Origin: CAYSCS01 sp964429695
GTDB taxonomy: Bacteria; Acidobacteriota; Aminicenantia; Aminicenantales; Aminicenantaceae
Assembly (NCBI GenBank): GCA_964429695.1
Contig: CAYSCS010000055.1
Location: 1-28,961 of the forward strand
Length of the DNA: 28,961 bases
Direction: 5' to 3'
Shown: positions 7,939 through 16,570 of the stretch, in pieces
Layout: each line of letters opens with the position of its first letter
Position numbering within the stretch: position 1 is the stretch's first letter
Notes under the pieces: generated by a model
Databases searched by the model: none
What the model saw: the letters and a program-made list of their open reading frames with translations, nothing else
What the model was told of the DNA's origin: nothing
Program-made: the position numbers and the translations under genes

Positions 7939-10859
7939 ATGGATTGTAAGCCTATCCTAAAGCTCATATTTAAATTTTCTTTATTCTCTTTCTTGGTGCT
8001 TTCAGTTTCTTTCCATTTACAGGGTGATCAAACTGTAGATGGGGAGTATACCGCTCAGATAAGGAAATACACTACAGAAGACGTTTTCTTAATAAAGCAT
8101 GTGGATTATCTTCCTTATTCAAAAGATGTGCCAACACCGCTTGATGTTTTTGGTCATATTGCAGGGGCAGCGGATAAATTGAGCTATTCACATGAGGTCC
8201 ATAGATACATGCGTGCCCTAGCAGATAGCTCTCCCCGCATCAAAGTTTTTCCAAATGGTATCTCTGAAGAAGGAAGAGAGATGATTCTGGTGGTGATTTC
8301 GGATGAAAATACAATTGATAATCTTGAACACTATAAAAAAATAAATGCAAGGCTGGCTGACCCACGTTCCCTCAGAGACGAGGAGGCAGCACGCTTGATA
8401 CATGAAGCGAAACCGATATACTGGATGACAGGCGGTTTGCATCCAAATGAGACGAGTGCTCCAGAAATGCTCATGGAACTTGCCTATCGTCTAGCTGTAG
8501 ATGAAGCTGAATACATAAAAACTATTCGTGAGAACGTAATTGTCATGATTACTCCTGTGCTTGAAGTAGACGGTCGGGATAAGCAGGTTGATTTGTACAT
8601 GGCAAGGCATAAGGACCCCAAGGCCAATGTATCTGAGAGGCTTGTTTATTCAGGGAAATATATCGGGCATGATAATAAGAGGGATAATCTTTCTTTATCC
8701 TTAAGCCTGACAAGAAACACGCTTAAGACTTTTTTAGAATATCACCCTCAAGTTTTACACGACTTGCATGAATCAGTTGCCTATCTTTGGACAGCCTCTG
8801 CTTCAGGCCCGAGTAATGCTTGGCTGGACCCGATAATGATTGATGAATGGAATGAGTTTGCCCAACAGGAAGTAGCCGAACTTACTAGAGAAGGTATTCC
8901 GGGTGTCTGGACGGGGGGATATCCTTTTGGCTGGTCTCCAAATTTTTTATTTGAAATCGCAACAGCACATAATGCCATTGCTAGGCTCTATGAAGTCCAG
9001 ACCACGAAAGATGGAAGCACGCGCGTTGTCAAAGCCGATGGCAACCGTAAACTTTATTGTCCAAATCCTCCCTTGAAAAGTGTTTTATGGTCCCTGCGGA
9101 ATAGCGTCAACCTCCAGCAGAGGGCTGCTCTCGTTGCTCTTAACTATCTTGCGAGAAACAAAGAGAAGTACATGGAGAATTTCTATCTTAAAAGCAAAAG
9201 AGCTGTAGCCAAGGCGGTTACTGAAGGTCCTGCCGCCTATGTATTTCCAGCTGATGAGCCGAGAGCTGGAAATGTTGCCAGGCTATTCAAGTTATTACAG
9301 GCTCATGGGGTTGAGATTCATCAAGCCCTTAAAGATTTTGCTGTGGAAGGTCACAACTACAAAAGAGGAAGCTACATCATTCGTATGGACCAGCCTTATT
9401 CACGCTTTGCTGATATGGTTCTTGACATCCAGCATTATAGCCTTGAAGACCCTAGACCATACGATGATGCCGGATGGACGCTAGGTGTTCTTTACAATAT
9501 CCAGTGCATTTGTATTGAAGACCCATCGATTCTTTCGCTTCCGATGAAGCTAGTGGATGGGAATTTCAAAATAGCTGGGGGAGTAAAAAAGCTGGAAAGA
9601 GGCCAAGCTAAATCATATCTAATTAACCACAATGCTTGTAACTTGCTTATTACCTTCAGGTTTAAGTATCCCAATCTTAAAATGCATGCTGCAGAAAGAG
9701 AATTTGAAGTCGAAGGAAGAATTTTCCGGCCGGGAACATTTATTATTAAAACCGAGGAAAACAAGGAAAATCTTGAAAGTATCTTACAGGAAGCGGGTGA
9801 AAAGTATGGGTTTATTGTCTATTCTGTTTCAGAGGTGCCGGAGGTTTCAACTCATGAGGTTGCTGTTGCGCGGGTAGCGCTGCTGCACACCTGGACCTCG
9901 ACGCAGAACGAAGGATGGATTCGTATCGCTCTCGATGAACTTGAAGTTCCCTATGATTACATTTCAGTGCATGATGCGCGAGATTATTCTGACCTGCGCA
10001 GTAAGTATAACGTGATTATTTTAGGAACAGTCGGGGATGGTGCGCTAGGTATTCTGCGGGGTGTAACCGCTAGGAAACCAATTCCCTGGAAAAAAACCGA
10101 AATTATTCCCAATATCGGAAGTCAGGCTTCTTCGGATGATATCCGGGGTGGTCTGGAGTATGAAGGATTAGCACACCTTCGTGATTTTGTTAAGCAGGGA
10201 GGAGTTTTTATCACCATTGGAGATAGTTGTCTTCTCCCTATTCAATTTGGCATGATGGAGGGTGTTTTCCTCAAGGAAGCGCCGGGTTTAGTTGCCATGG
10301 GTGGAGTTTACAGGATTGAGGTTGTTGAAAAGGCCAGTCCGATTGTTTATGGATATGACGAGGAACTTAACGTATATTTCAAAAGCTCTTCTGTTCATCC
10401 CTGGCAATATATGTCACCTGTTTTTTCCCTTACTGAGTTCCAGAGGAGAGGTGAGTTTGGGGAGGTGTATGAAGGCGGTGTGTCTTGCAGAGGAAGAAAG
10501 AGTGATCCCGATATAGTTCAGGGGCGACCAAGAGATCTGGGGAAGAAAAAATAGAGGCTTTTTTGAAAGAGATTAAAAATGAAAAGTTAGAAAAAGAGGA
10601 GAAAGAAGTGAGTTTTCCGCGAGCTATACTCAATTTTTCCAAGGAGCTTAATGAACTTCTAGTAAGTGGAGGATTGCAAAACGGCGAAGAGCTTGCTGGT
10701 ACACCCGCAATTGTCGATTGTCCGCTTGGTAATGGACATATCGTCATGTTTGCTTGTAATCCTTTCTGGCGACATATAACCCATGGCTCATTCTTCTTGG
10801 TATTTAATATTCTCCTCCATTATGACCATCTTGATAGTGGTAAAGAGTCAAAGGATTAA
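7939..10859 (+). pseudogene. Exported M14 zinc carboxypeptidase with GATase1-like tail; frame break near the 3' end
   Basis: The start is the ATG at 7939, with AAGGAGG six bases upstream; an in-frame GTG at 7891 has no such site. A signal segment (residues ~6-26) is followed by an M14 domain: GGLHPNET gives His168 and Glu171, HPQVLHDLHES (~269-279) carries the third His ligand, and ARLYEVQ gives candidate catalytic Glu352. A long beta-rich middle leads to a GATase1-like region (VALLHTWTSTQNEGW ... FVKQGGVFITIGDS). The frame ends at TAG 10552-10554, right after an A6 run (10546-10551). The expected family ending (GEELAGTPAIVDCPLGNGH ... WRHITHGSFFLVFN) lies in the -1 frame, open to 10859. One missing A would restore a 973-residue protein. 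The catalytic domain is intact, so it may still function. It could be a real mutation, an assembly error, or recoding. Confidence 0.8.
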
Positions 10860-11060
10860 AAATCTCTTTAAAAATCTTGGTCAATTTATCTTTTTAGATG
10901 GTGATCAAGCCTCGAAATTTGGGTGCCAGTGTGATGAAGAAAAGGCTTAGCTCAAGGATTATGAGAGAGTTCCTCCCAGAAAGGTGTCCATGAAGAAAGG
11001 TAGAAGTCGTTAAATTAAGTTTATTCGCTCTTTGCTGACCAAGCTCGAGTGGAAATTTCT

Positions 11061-11070
11061 CCCCTAGGGG
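11061..11070. repeat. Perfect palindrome CCCCTAGGGG
   Basis: A ten-base perfect palindrome. The flanks TTC and GAA also pair after one T-T mismatch, giving an 18-base imperfect dyad with no loop. It stands alone in a gene-poor stretch. A protein-binding dyad is possible, but no target gene is obvious. Confidence 0.4.
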
Positions 11071-11350
11071 TGAAGCTATGAAGCAAGGAGGTGAAGGCTT
11101 TCTGAGTGAAGAAGAGAGATGCCGAGTTTAAGGCTTTAATCAGAGGGCTTTAGAATTGGTGATTCTTGGAGTAGAACATGAAAAAGGTTGACTAGGGATT
11201 TCCCAAAACTCCATGTACTCTTGTTAAGCACAAAAAGAGCTAGATTTATTTGCAAGCTTTGGCGATTAAAGCTAAACAAAAAATGGGAAATTTTTCTTTG
11301 ATTTTTTCCTCAAGATAATGTCCCGGGAGCAATCACAGGCCAGAGGGTGG

Positions 11351-11365
11351 GGTTAACAATTAACC
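11351..11365. repeat. Inverted repeat GGTTAA-CAA-TTAACC
   Basis: Six-base perfect arms around a three-base loop, about 50 bases beyond the M48 gene stop (minus strand). No T-run follows on the minus strand, so an intrinsic terminator is not supported. It could stabilise a transcript end or be chance. Confidence 0.35.
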
Positions 11366-11415
11366 TGAAGAGGGAGTCAGAAAAAACTATTCTTCGCCAC
11401 TTAATAATATCTTTC

Positions 11416-13143
11416 TCAAGCAGAATTTTCAGGGTTATTTTCGAGTAAAATTTGCAAGATTTCTAGCTCATCGGCTTCAAACCAGAAATTTCCGCAGGAT
11501 AAGCATTTATCCACAGGAACAAAATACTGATAGCTGTAAGGCCGGGTAATCATTTTGTAACCGCATTGAGGACAGTAAATTTCGGCTGAGAATTTTTCTT
11601 TATCTTTGAGCATCTTCACCGGGTTTAGCAAGAATCGCTTCCTGAATTCAGCTGCTTTCTGAAAGAGTCCTTCGGAGAAAGCGACTTCACGACGGCAGAG
11701 GATGCGCTCTATAAGGGGAAAAGCAATGAGCTTCCCCTGGCAATGGGGGCAGAGCTTTATCTTCACTCCTTCGTAAAAGGTATCTTGAAGAGGCGCACGG
11801 CACCTTGGGCATCTATTCTTTTGCCAGGGTGAAGGGTGACTTTTGGAATGAAATATCCTCAGCGCCTCTCGAATAGTCCTGAACTCCCGAGCCCTTCCCT
11901 CCACATTTTCCTGGATATTCTTGAGTGTGATGAGGGGAGAAAAAAAGGGAAGGGAAAAAAGCTCTTCGAGAGTATATGGCCCTTCCCATTTGCCTTCACG
12001 ATTTCTTATGAGCCAGATTTTACTTTCTTTCCCCTCTTCCCCTATTTCTTCCGGAAAGAGGGAAGGAAGAAATTCCCGTTCTTCGGCACTTTTGAGCATA
12101 ACTCTAGCCTTTTCTCTTTCTTTCGTAATCCTCCATACTTCATCCACGATTTTAGCCACGTTCAGGTTTGCCATCCTAGCCAGGAGTCCTATTCTTTTCA
12201 TCAGGGGTGGATGAGAGTTGAAGAGGTTACTGAAGAAATTTTCGGATTCTGAGGGAGGCTCAGGGGAGACAATAAAAATAGGGCTGTAAGTAAGTGCAAA
12301 GTCACCCACAAAGGAGTTTTTGATTTGAGCCCTATAGATGGCGCGAGCAAGGGCGGCTGGATTTCGACAGAGCTCCACTGCCTGGGCATCGGCCAGAAGC
12401 TCTCTTTCGCGGCTGAGGAACATACTCAAAAAGTGCATAAGAAAAGATGAGACCCCAAGGGCGAGAGATAATATAGTTTGAGGGGCCCTGCTTCTTTGTT
12501 TTTTTCCTGATTTAAGTTCATATGCCTCCTCCGCTTCTAGGCTCTCCCTAACTCTCTCAAAAAAATTTACTAGAGAACAGACAAGGGTCACATACAGAGC
12601 GTCTCCGCTCGAAACATGGGCGAGCTCATGAGCCGCTATAGCCTCGAGCTCCTCTCTCGTTGCTTCGGCGAGAAGTCCCTCGGTTACCGCAACGTAGGGA
12701 ACCTGATGGGAATCAACAACAGTCAAAGAATTGATGGCAAATGAGGGGATGAGGAGAGGCTCGGCTCTGGGCAAACCGCTTGCGATTCTCATCTCTTCCA
12801 GTGAATTGACGAATTTCTGGTGATACCGGTCTTCTGGGTCTGGACTTTGACAACCAAGTCTACGAAGAATGAACCTAGCCCCATTTTTCCTTGCATCATG
12901 AAAGTGAAAGAAGGCGATTAGGGAAGAAACAAAAATATTTATAAGGAGAAATTTAGTCCGGAAACCCTCGAAAGAAAGAGGCGAGAAAGGGAAAAATAGA
13001 CCAAGACTAAGAAAAAGGCTCAGGATGATAACCCCAACGGCCATGAAATAAAAAATGGTCAGGATAAGAAAAAGAAAGATGCTTTTTCTGCAATAGATGC
13101 GTTTTATCTCATAAAAATCTTTTCTAATAATTTTTTTATTCAT
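11416..13143 (-). CDS. M48 family membrane zinc metalloprotease fused to GYF_2-like segment and two zinc ribbons
   Basis: 575 residues. Two hydrophobic spans (~22-52 and ~66-80) anchor the protein. The M48 protease follows: AIAAHELAHVSSGD with zinc ligands His172 and His176 and catalytic Glu173, and SRERELLADAQA with third ligand Glu248. NSHPPLMKRI at ~309-318 is the HtpX-like HPP element, and there is a further hydrophobic stretch at ~223-243. Beyond the usual HtpX end (~300 residues) come a GYF_2-like segment (WLIRNREGKWEGPYTLEELF, ~377-396) and two zinc ribbons: Cys445/448 with Cys465/468, and Cys524/527 with Cys547/550, the latter ending CLSCGNFWFEADELE like TFIIB-type ribbons. HtpX relatives degrade damaged membrane proteins; the C-terminal modules may bind substrate. 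The start lacks a ribosome binding site. It is convergent with the M14 gene. Confidence 0.88.
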   Translation of the reverse strand: MNKKIIRKDFYEIKRIYCRKSIFLFLILTIFYFMAVGVIILSLFLSLGLFFPFSPLSFEGFRTKFLLINIFVSSLIAFFHFHDARKNGARFILRRLGCQSPDPEDRYHQKFVNSLEEMRIASGLPRAEPLLIPSFAINSLTVVDSHQVPYVAVTEGLLAEATREELEAIAAHELAHVSSGDALYVTLVCSLVNFFERVRESLEAEEAYELKSGKKQRSRAPQTILSLALGVSSFLMHFLSMFLSRERELLADAQAVELCRNPAALARAIYRAQIKNSFVGDFALTYSPIFIVSPEPPSESENFFSNLFNSHPPLMKRIGLLARMANLNVAKIVDEVWRITKEREKARVMLKSAEEREFLPSLFPEEIGEEGKESKIWLIRNREGKWEGPYTLEELFSLPFFSPLITLKNIQENVEGRAREFRTIREALRIFHSKSHPSPWQKNRCPRCRAPLQDTFYEGVKIKLCPHCQGKLIAFPLIERILCRREVAFSEGLFQKAAEFRKRFLLNPVKMLKDKEKFSAEIYCPQCGYKMITRPYSYQYFVPVDKCLSCGNFWFEADELEILQILLENNPENSA

Positions 13144-13152
13144 ACAAATAAA

Positions 13153-13184
13153 AGTCTAAGACTAAATTCATGAAGCTGATTATA
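13153..13184 (-). promoter_or_regulatory. Candidate promoter and leader dyad of the M48 gene
   Basis: On the minus strand a perfect TATAAT occupies 13184-13179, about 35 bases upstream of the ATG, with no good -35 hexamer at the expected distance. Between it and the start codon lies the dyad AGTCT-A-AGACT (13153-13163), which would be in or near the 5' end of the transcript. It might be an operator. Confidence 0.35.
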
Positions 13185-13399
13185 TTTAATGATGCTTTTC
13201 ATCTTTTCGAGCTTAAATTTTAAAATTTCCGACACTTAGACCTTATCTTGTATCAAATTGATAAGCCTTTTTCTCTTCTTACCGCTTTATTTTATCATTT
13301 AATAATTTTTCTTTTTTAATTATTGTTATTATTAAGCAATTAGTCAACTCTGCGGGTGAGCAGGTGAAGTTCTTCCTCTAAAGCCATTAAGATTTTATT

Positions 13400-13415
13400 T
13401 GCGCTTGAGAGCGCA
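13400..13415. repeat. GC-rich hairpin TGCGCT-TGAG-AGCGCA
   Basis: A perfect six-base-pair stem with a four-base loop in otherwise AT-rich DNA, lying between the divergent M48 and glycogen-operon promoters. No T-run follows on either strand, so it is more likely a binding dyad or chance than a terminator. Confidence 0.4.
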
Positions 13416-13574
13416 CAAAGCGTTGAAGACTACTTACCAAAACATGATGCTTTGAATAATTTTTTGGAGAGATTTTGAGAACGAAGGCTTGCCTTATGTT
13501 TGTGAAAAGCTCTATTTTCCTCCTTAGATTAAATCCCAAAATGATCGAAAAGCAGAAGAAAAACTCAATTTTGA

Positions 13575-13603
13575 TTGATATCAGAGGGAATTACATTTAT
13601 AAT
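13575..13603 (+). promoter_or_regulatory. Near-consensus sigma-70-type promoter of the alpha-glucan operon
   Basis: TTGATA (13575-13580), a 17-base spacer, then TATAAT (13598-13603). Transcription would begin near 13610, giving a leader of about 140 bases before the first gene at 13754. It is the best promoter match in the window. Confidence 0.65.
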
Positions 13604-13630
13604 AAAATTGAATTTGTAGACAGAGTATTT

Positions 13631-13650
13631 CAAGATAAATTGATATCTTG
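13631..13650 (+). promoter_or_regulatory. Hairpin in the 5' leader of the glycogen operon
   Basis: CAAGATA (13631-13637), a six-base loop, then TATCTTG (13644-13650). This is a perfect seven-base-pair dyad about 20 bases after the predicted transcription start, a position that suits a repressor operator or an mRNA stem. Confidence 0.4.
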
Positions 13651-13753
13651 GTGAGGATAAAAGTTAAAGCAGAGAAGAGAGGCTCCCTTAAGAATCACTC
13701 CTTGAAAAAACCTAAACCGAGATGATTTTCAAATCCCCTTAGAGGAGAAGAAA

Positions 13754-14995
13754 ATGAAGTTCCATACGGCGCTCCGCCCTTGGGCAAATCGAAGGCTGGA
13801 AAAGATTGACCATGCAGATCTTGTAGTGGGAATTCCATGCTTCAATAACGAATCCACTATAGAACATGTAATCGATATGGTCAGCGAGGGAATAGCCAAG
13901 TATTATCCTGATTTAAGGAGCGTAATCATTGTCTCTGATGGGGGGTCTACCGACGATTCGCGCGAATTGGCTCGGGATAAGACTGTTTACCCCTTCATCG
14001 AAAAAATAGTTACCATATATCGGGGCATTCCTGGCAAAGGGAGTGCTTTGAGGATGATATTCGAAGCTGCCTCGTTTCTTGAGGCTGAGGTGTGTCTTCT
14101 TTTTGATTCAGATTTAAGAAGCATCACCCCTGAATGGGTAAGGGCTCTTGCGGAACCAGTGATCAAGCATGGACATGATTTTGTGGCTCCTGTTTATTCA
14201 AGATATAAATATGATGCCACAATCACCAACAACATCGCCTATAACCTGATCAGGGCCCTCTATGGAAAACGTGTTCGCCAGCCTATAGGAGGAGATTTTG
14301 GTCTTTCCAGAAGCATGGTAGATTTTTACTTCCGCTGCAAAAAGGATATCTGGATGACGGATATTGCAAAATTCGGGATTGATATCTGGATGACGACAAC
14401 AGCCATCCTCGAGGAAACGAGCATCTGTCAAGCTCATTTAGGAGTCAAGATTCATGAGGCCAAGGACCCTCTAGAGAACCTGGGGCCGATGTTCAGGCAG
14501 GTTGTCTATCCTTTTTTTCAGCTCATGGAGGAACACTCAGAAAAATGGAAATCTGTGAGAGGAAGTCAGCCCATTCCCACTTACGGGGATTTCCTTGGAG
14601 GAGAACCTCAGGCTTTTCAAATCGACCTTGAAGGTTTGATAAATAATTTCAAAGAGGGATTTAAGAATCTTTCAGCCTTATGGGAAACAATCATAAATCC
14701 CCGAAGTTTTTCGATTCTCAGAAGCTTGACCTTAAAAGGGAAAGATGAGAATTTTTCCATGGCCATCGAAGATTGGGCAAAAATAGTGTATGATTTTGCC
14801 GCCACCTTTCATAAGTGGAAGAGAGATAAGGGGAAGCTGGTAGAGATAATGAGACCACTTTATTACGCACGGGTGGCATCATTTATCAACGATACGAGGG
14901 AAATGAATTCTCAGGAGGCAGAGAGATTCGTGGAAGAACAGGCAGAGAATTTTGAAGCCCTGAAGCCCTACCTCTTAGAAAAGTGGGGAGAATAA
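13754..14995 (+). CDS. GT-A glycosyltransferase resembling glucosyl-3-phosphoglycerate/glucosylglycerate synthase
   Basis: 413 residues with a GT2/GT81-type fold. Visible motifs are VGIPCFNNESTI (~25-36), the nucleotide-binding SDGGSTDDS (61-69), GIPGKGSALR (91-100), the metal-binding DSD at 118-120, the acceptor-region PIGGDFGLSR (177-186), and His234 in KIHEAKDP, which is placed like the metal-binding His of GpgS enzymes. Those enzymes join glucose from a nucleotide sugar to 3-phosphoglycerate or glycerate. The C-terminal ~150 residues are helical and longer than in mycobacterial GpgS. The ribosome binding site is AGAGGAG. As first gene of the glycogen operon it could make a glucosylglycerate-type solute or a glucan primer. 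Donor and acceptor are inferred; a mannosyl-type synthase is possible. Confidence 0.65.
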   Translation: MKFHTALRPWANRRLEKIDHADLVVGIPCFNNESTIEHVIDMVSEGIAKYYPDLRSVIIVSDGGSTDDSRELARDKTVYPFIEKIVTIYRGIPGKGSALRMIFEAASFLEAEVCLLFDSDLRSITPEWVRALAEPVIKHGHDFVAPVYSRYKYDATITNNIAYNLIRALYGKRVRQPIGGDFGLSRSMVDFYFRCKKDIWMTDIAKFGIDIWMTTTAILEETSICQAHLGVKIHEAKDPLENLGPMFRQVVYPFFQLMEEHSEKWKSVRGSQPIPTYGDFLGGEPQAFQIDLEGLINNFKEGFKNLSALWETIINPRSFSILRSLTLKGKDENFSMAIEDWAKIVYDFAATFHKWKRDKGKLVEIMRPLYYARVASFINDTREMNSQEAERFVEEQAENFEALKPYLLEKWGE

Positions 14996-15028
14996 AGGTT
15001 CTTTTTTTATTTTTTAGAGGAATAAGAG

Positions 15029-16513
15029 TTGAATCACTTAAAAATCTTGTTTACTTCTTCAGAAGTTACTCCTTTTGCTAAGACTGGTGGACTCGCAGAT
15101 GTTTCGGCCGCTTTACCTAATTCGTTAAAAAAGCTGGGGCACGAGGTTATAGTGGTCATGCCTATGTATCGCTCAGTCATGGAAGGTGGATTTGAACTAA
15201 CTGAGATGCGGGACTCTGTCGAGCTCGTCTGGGAGGGGAGGAAGATTAGGAGCAAAGTGTTTTATACGGATTCAGGCTCTAATCTCAGAGTATATTTTAT
15301 CAGGCGAGATGAATTTTTCGACAGAAGCATGCTCTATGGAACATCGGAAGGTGATTATTTTGACAATGCAGAAAGATTTATCTTTTTCACTCAAGCCGTG
15401 ATTCTCCTTGCAAAGATGATTAAATTCAAGCCTCATATCATCCACCTCAATGACTGGCAGACTAGTTTGGTTTCTGTTTATTTAAAGACAATTTATAAAA
15501 ATGATGATTTTTTTAAAACCACAGCCACTGTTTTCACCATCCATAACCTTGCCTATCAAGGAATTTTTCCCAGCGAATATATGCTTTTGAGTGGATTGCC
15601 ATCCGAGCTATTTTCCATAGAAGGGCTTGAATATTATGGCAAAATGAATTTCATGAAAGGGGGGATTCTCTTCTCTGATGTCATAACCACTGTAAGCGAG
15701 AAGTATTCTCATGAGATTCAAACAGCAGAGTTCGGCTATGGGCTGGAAGGTGTGCTAAGAAAGCGCAGGAACTTTCTTTTTGGAGTCCTGAATGGGGCGG
15801 ATTATAAAGAGTGGAATCCAGAGAATGACCCCTACCTTGTCGCTAATTACGGCCTTCATGATTTATCTGGCAAGATAAAGTGTAAGAAAGATTTGATAAA
15901 AATTTTTAATCTAAATCCTGAGGAAGATGCCCCCATAATAGGAATGGTTTCACGCCTTGCTGACCAGAAAGGGTTAGACCTTCTTGTCTCAGGAGTGGAG
16001 AAGGTGCTGAGGCTTGGAGTCTCACTTGTCATCTTAGGCAAGGGTGATGAAAGGTACGAGAAGAAATTAAGTGACCTCGAGAAAAAATATGGGTCTTCGT
16101 TTGGAGTCAAGATTGCTTTTGATAACCAGCTTGCCCATAAGATAGAAGCAGGCGCAGATTTTTTCCTCATGCCCTCAAGATATGAACCATGCGGCCTAAA
16201 TCAGATGTACAGCATGAAGTATGGTACGATTCCTATCGGAAGGGCAACAGGAGGACTGGATGATACTATAAGAGAATTCAATCCTGAAACGGGCGAGGGA
16301 AATGGTTTTAAATTTGTAGATTATTCTGTAGAGGCATTGATTGAGGCAGTGAAAAGAGCACTAAAAGTCTATCAAGATAAGAATCTCTGGCTGAAGTTGA
16401 TGAGAAATGCGATGAAAGATGATTTTTCCTGGGAAAAATCGGCAAAGAAATATGAAAATATATACTCCCAGGCCTTAAAAAGAAAATTAGAAAATAAGAA
16501 TTTTCAATCCTAG
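15029..16513 (+). CDS. glgA: Glycogen synthase (ADP-glucose type, GT5)
   Basis: 494 residues, close to the usual ~480. It opens with ILFTSSEVTPFAKTGGLADV, containing the KTGGL donor-binding loop at 18-22 that is typical of bacterial GlgA. The C-terminal Rossmann half shows GMVSRLADQKGLDL and PSRYEPCGLNQMYSMKYGT, with the conserved catalytic-region Glu followed by GRATGGLDDTI. It elongates alpha-1,4-glucan from ADP-glucose in the cytoplasm. The start is TTG at 15029, preceded by AGAGG at 15016-15020. It follows the glycosyltransferase gene by 33 bases, with no terminator between, so they are probably co-transcribed. Its substrate is made by the convergent glgC. Confidence 0.96.
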   Translation: MNHLKILFTSSEVTPFAKTGGLADVSAALPNSLKKLGHEVIVVMPMYRSVMEGGFELTEMRDSVELVWEGRKIRSKVFYTDSGSNLRVYFIRRDEFFDRSMLYGTSEGDYFDNAERFIFFTQAVILLAKMIKFKPHIIHLNDWQTSLVSVYLKTIYKNDDFFKTTATVFTIHNLAYQGIFPSEYMLLSGLPSELFSIEGLEYYGKMNFMKGGILFSDVITTVSEKYSHEIQTAEFGYGLEGVLRKRRNFLFGVLNGADYKEWNPENDPYLVANYGLHDLSGKIKCKKDLIKIFNLNPEEDAPIIGMVSRLADQKGLDLLVSGVEKVLRLGVSLVILGKGDERYEKKLSDLEKKYGSSFGVKIAFDNQLAHKIEAGADFFLMPSRYEPCGLNQMYSMKYGTIPIGRATGGLDDTIREFNPETGEGNGFKFVDYSVEALIEAVKRALKVYQDKNLWLKLMRNAMKDDFSWEKSAKKYENIYSQALKRKLENKNFQS

Positions 16514-16570
16514 AGCTAAAAATTTAACCTTGAACTGAAAAGGAGCTTATTTTCTAACTGAAAGAAAAAA

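Larger units (their letters stand above)
10860..11415. other. Gene-poor region between convergent M14 and M48 genes
   Basis: About 556 bases with no intact gene. It holds a perfect palindrome CCCCTAGGGG at 11061-11070 (outer bases also pair after one mismatch), TCCCGGGA at 11321-11328, and GGTTAA-CAA-TTAACC at 11351-11365. None is followed by a clear T-run in the sense needed for a classical terminator, although the last lies just past the M48 stop. A plus-strand frame from 11078 reads a few coding-like segments with stops; no family was recognised. Confidence 0.4.
13144..13753. other. Divergent control region between M48 gene and glycogen operon
   Basis: A 610-base AT-rich region separating two divergent starts. 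No gene was recognised. It contains the M48 promoter candidate, a hairpin TGCGCT-TGAG-AGCGCA at 13400-13415, a near-consensus sigma-70-type promoter at 13575-13603 reading into the glycogen operon, and a leader hairpin at 13631-13650. Confidence 0.6.

Noticed and set aside
11836..12252. Plus-strand open frame opposite the M48 gene
   Set aside because: It gives F/P/S-rich text antisense to a well-supported protease, with no ribosome binding site.
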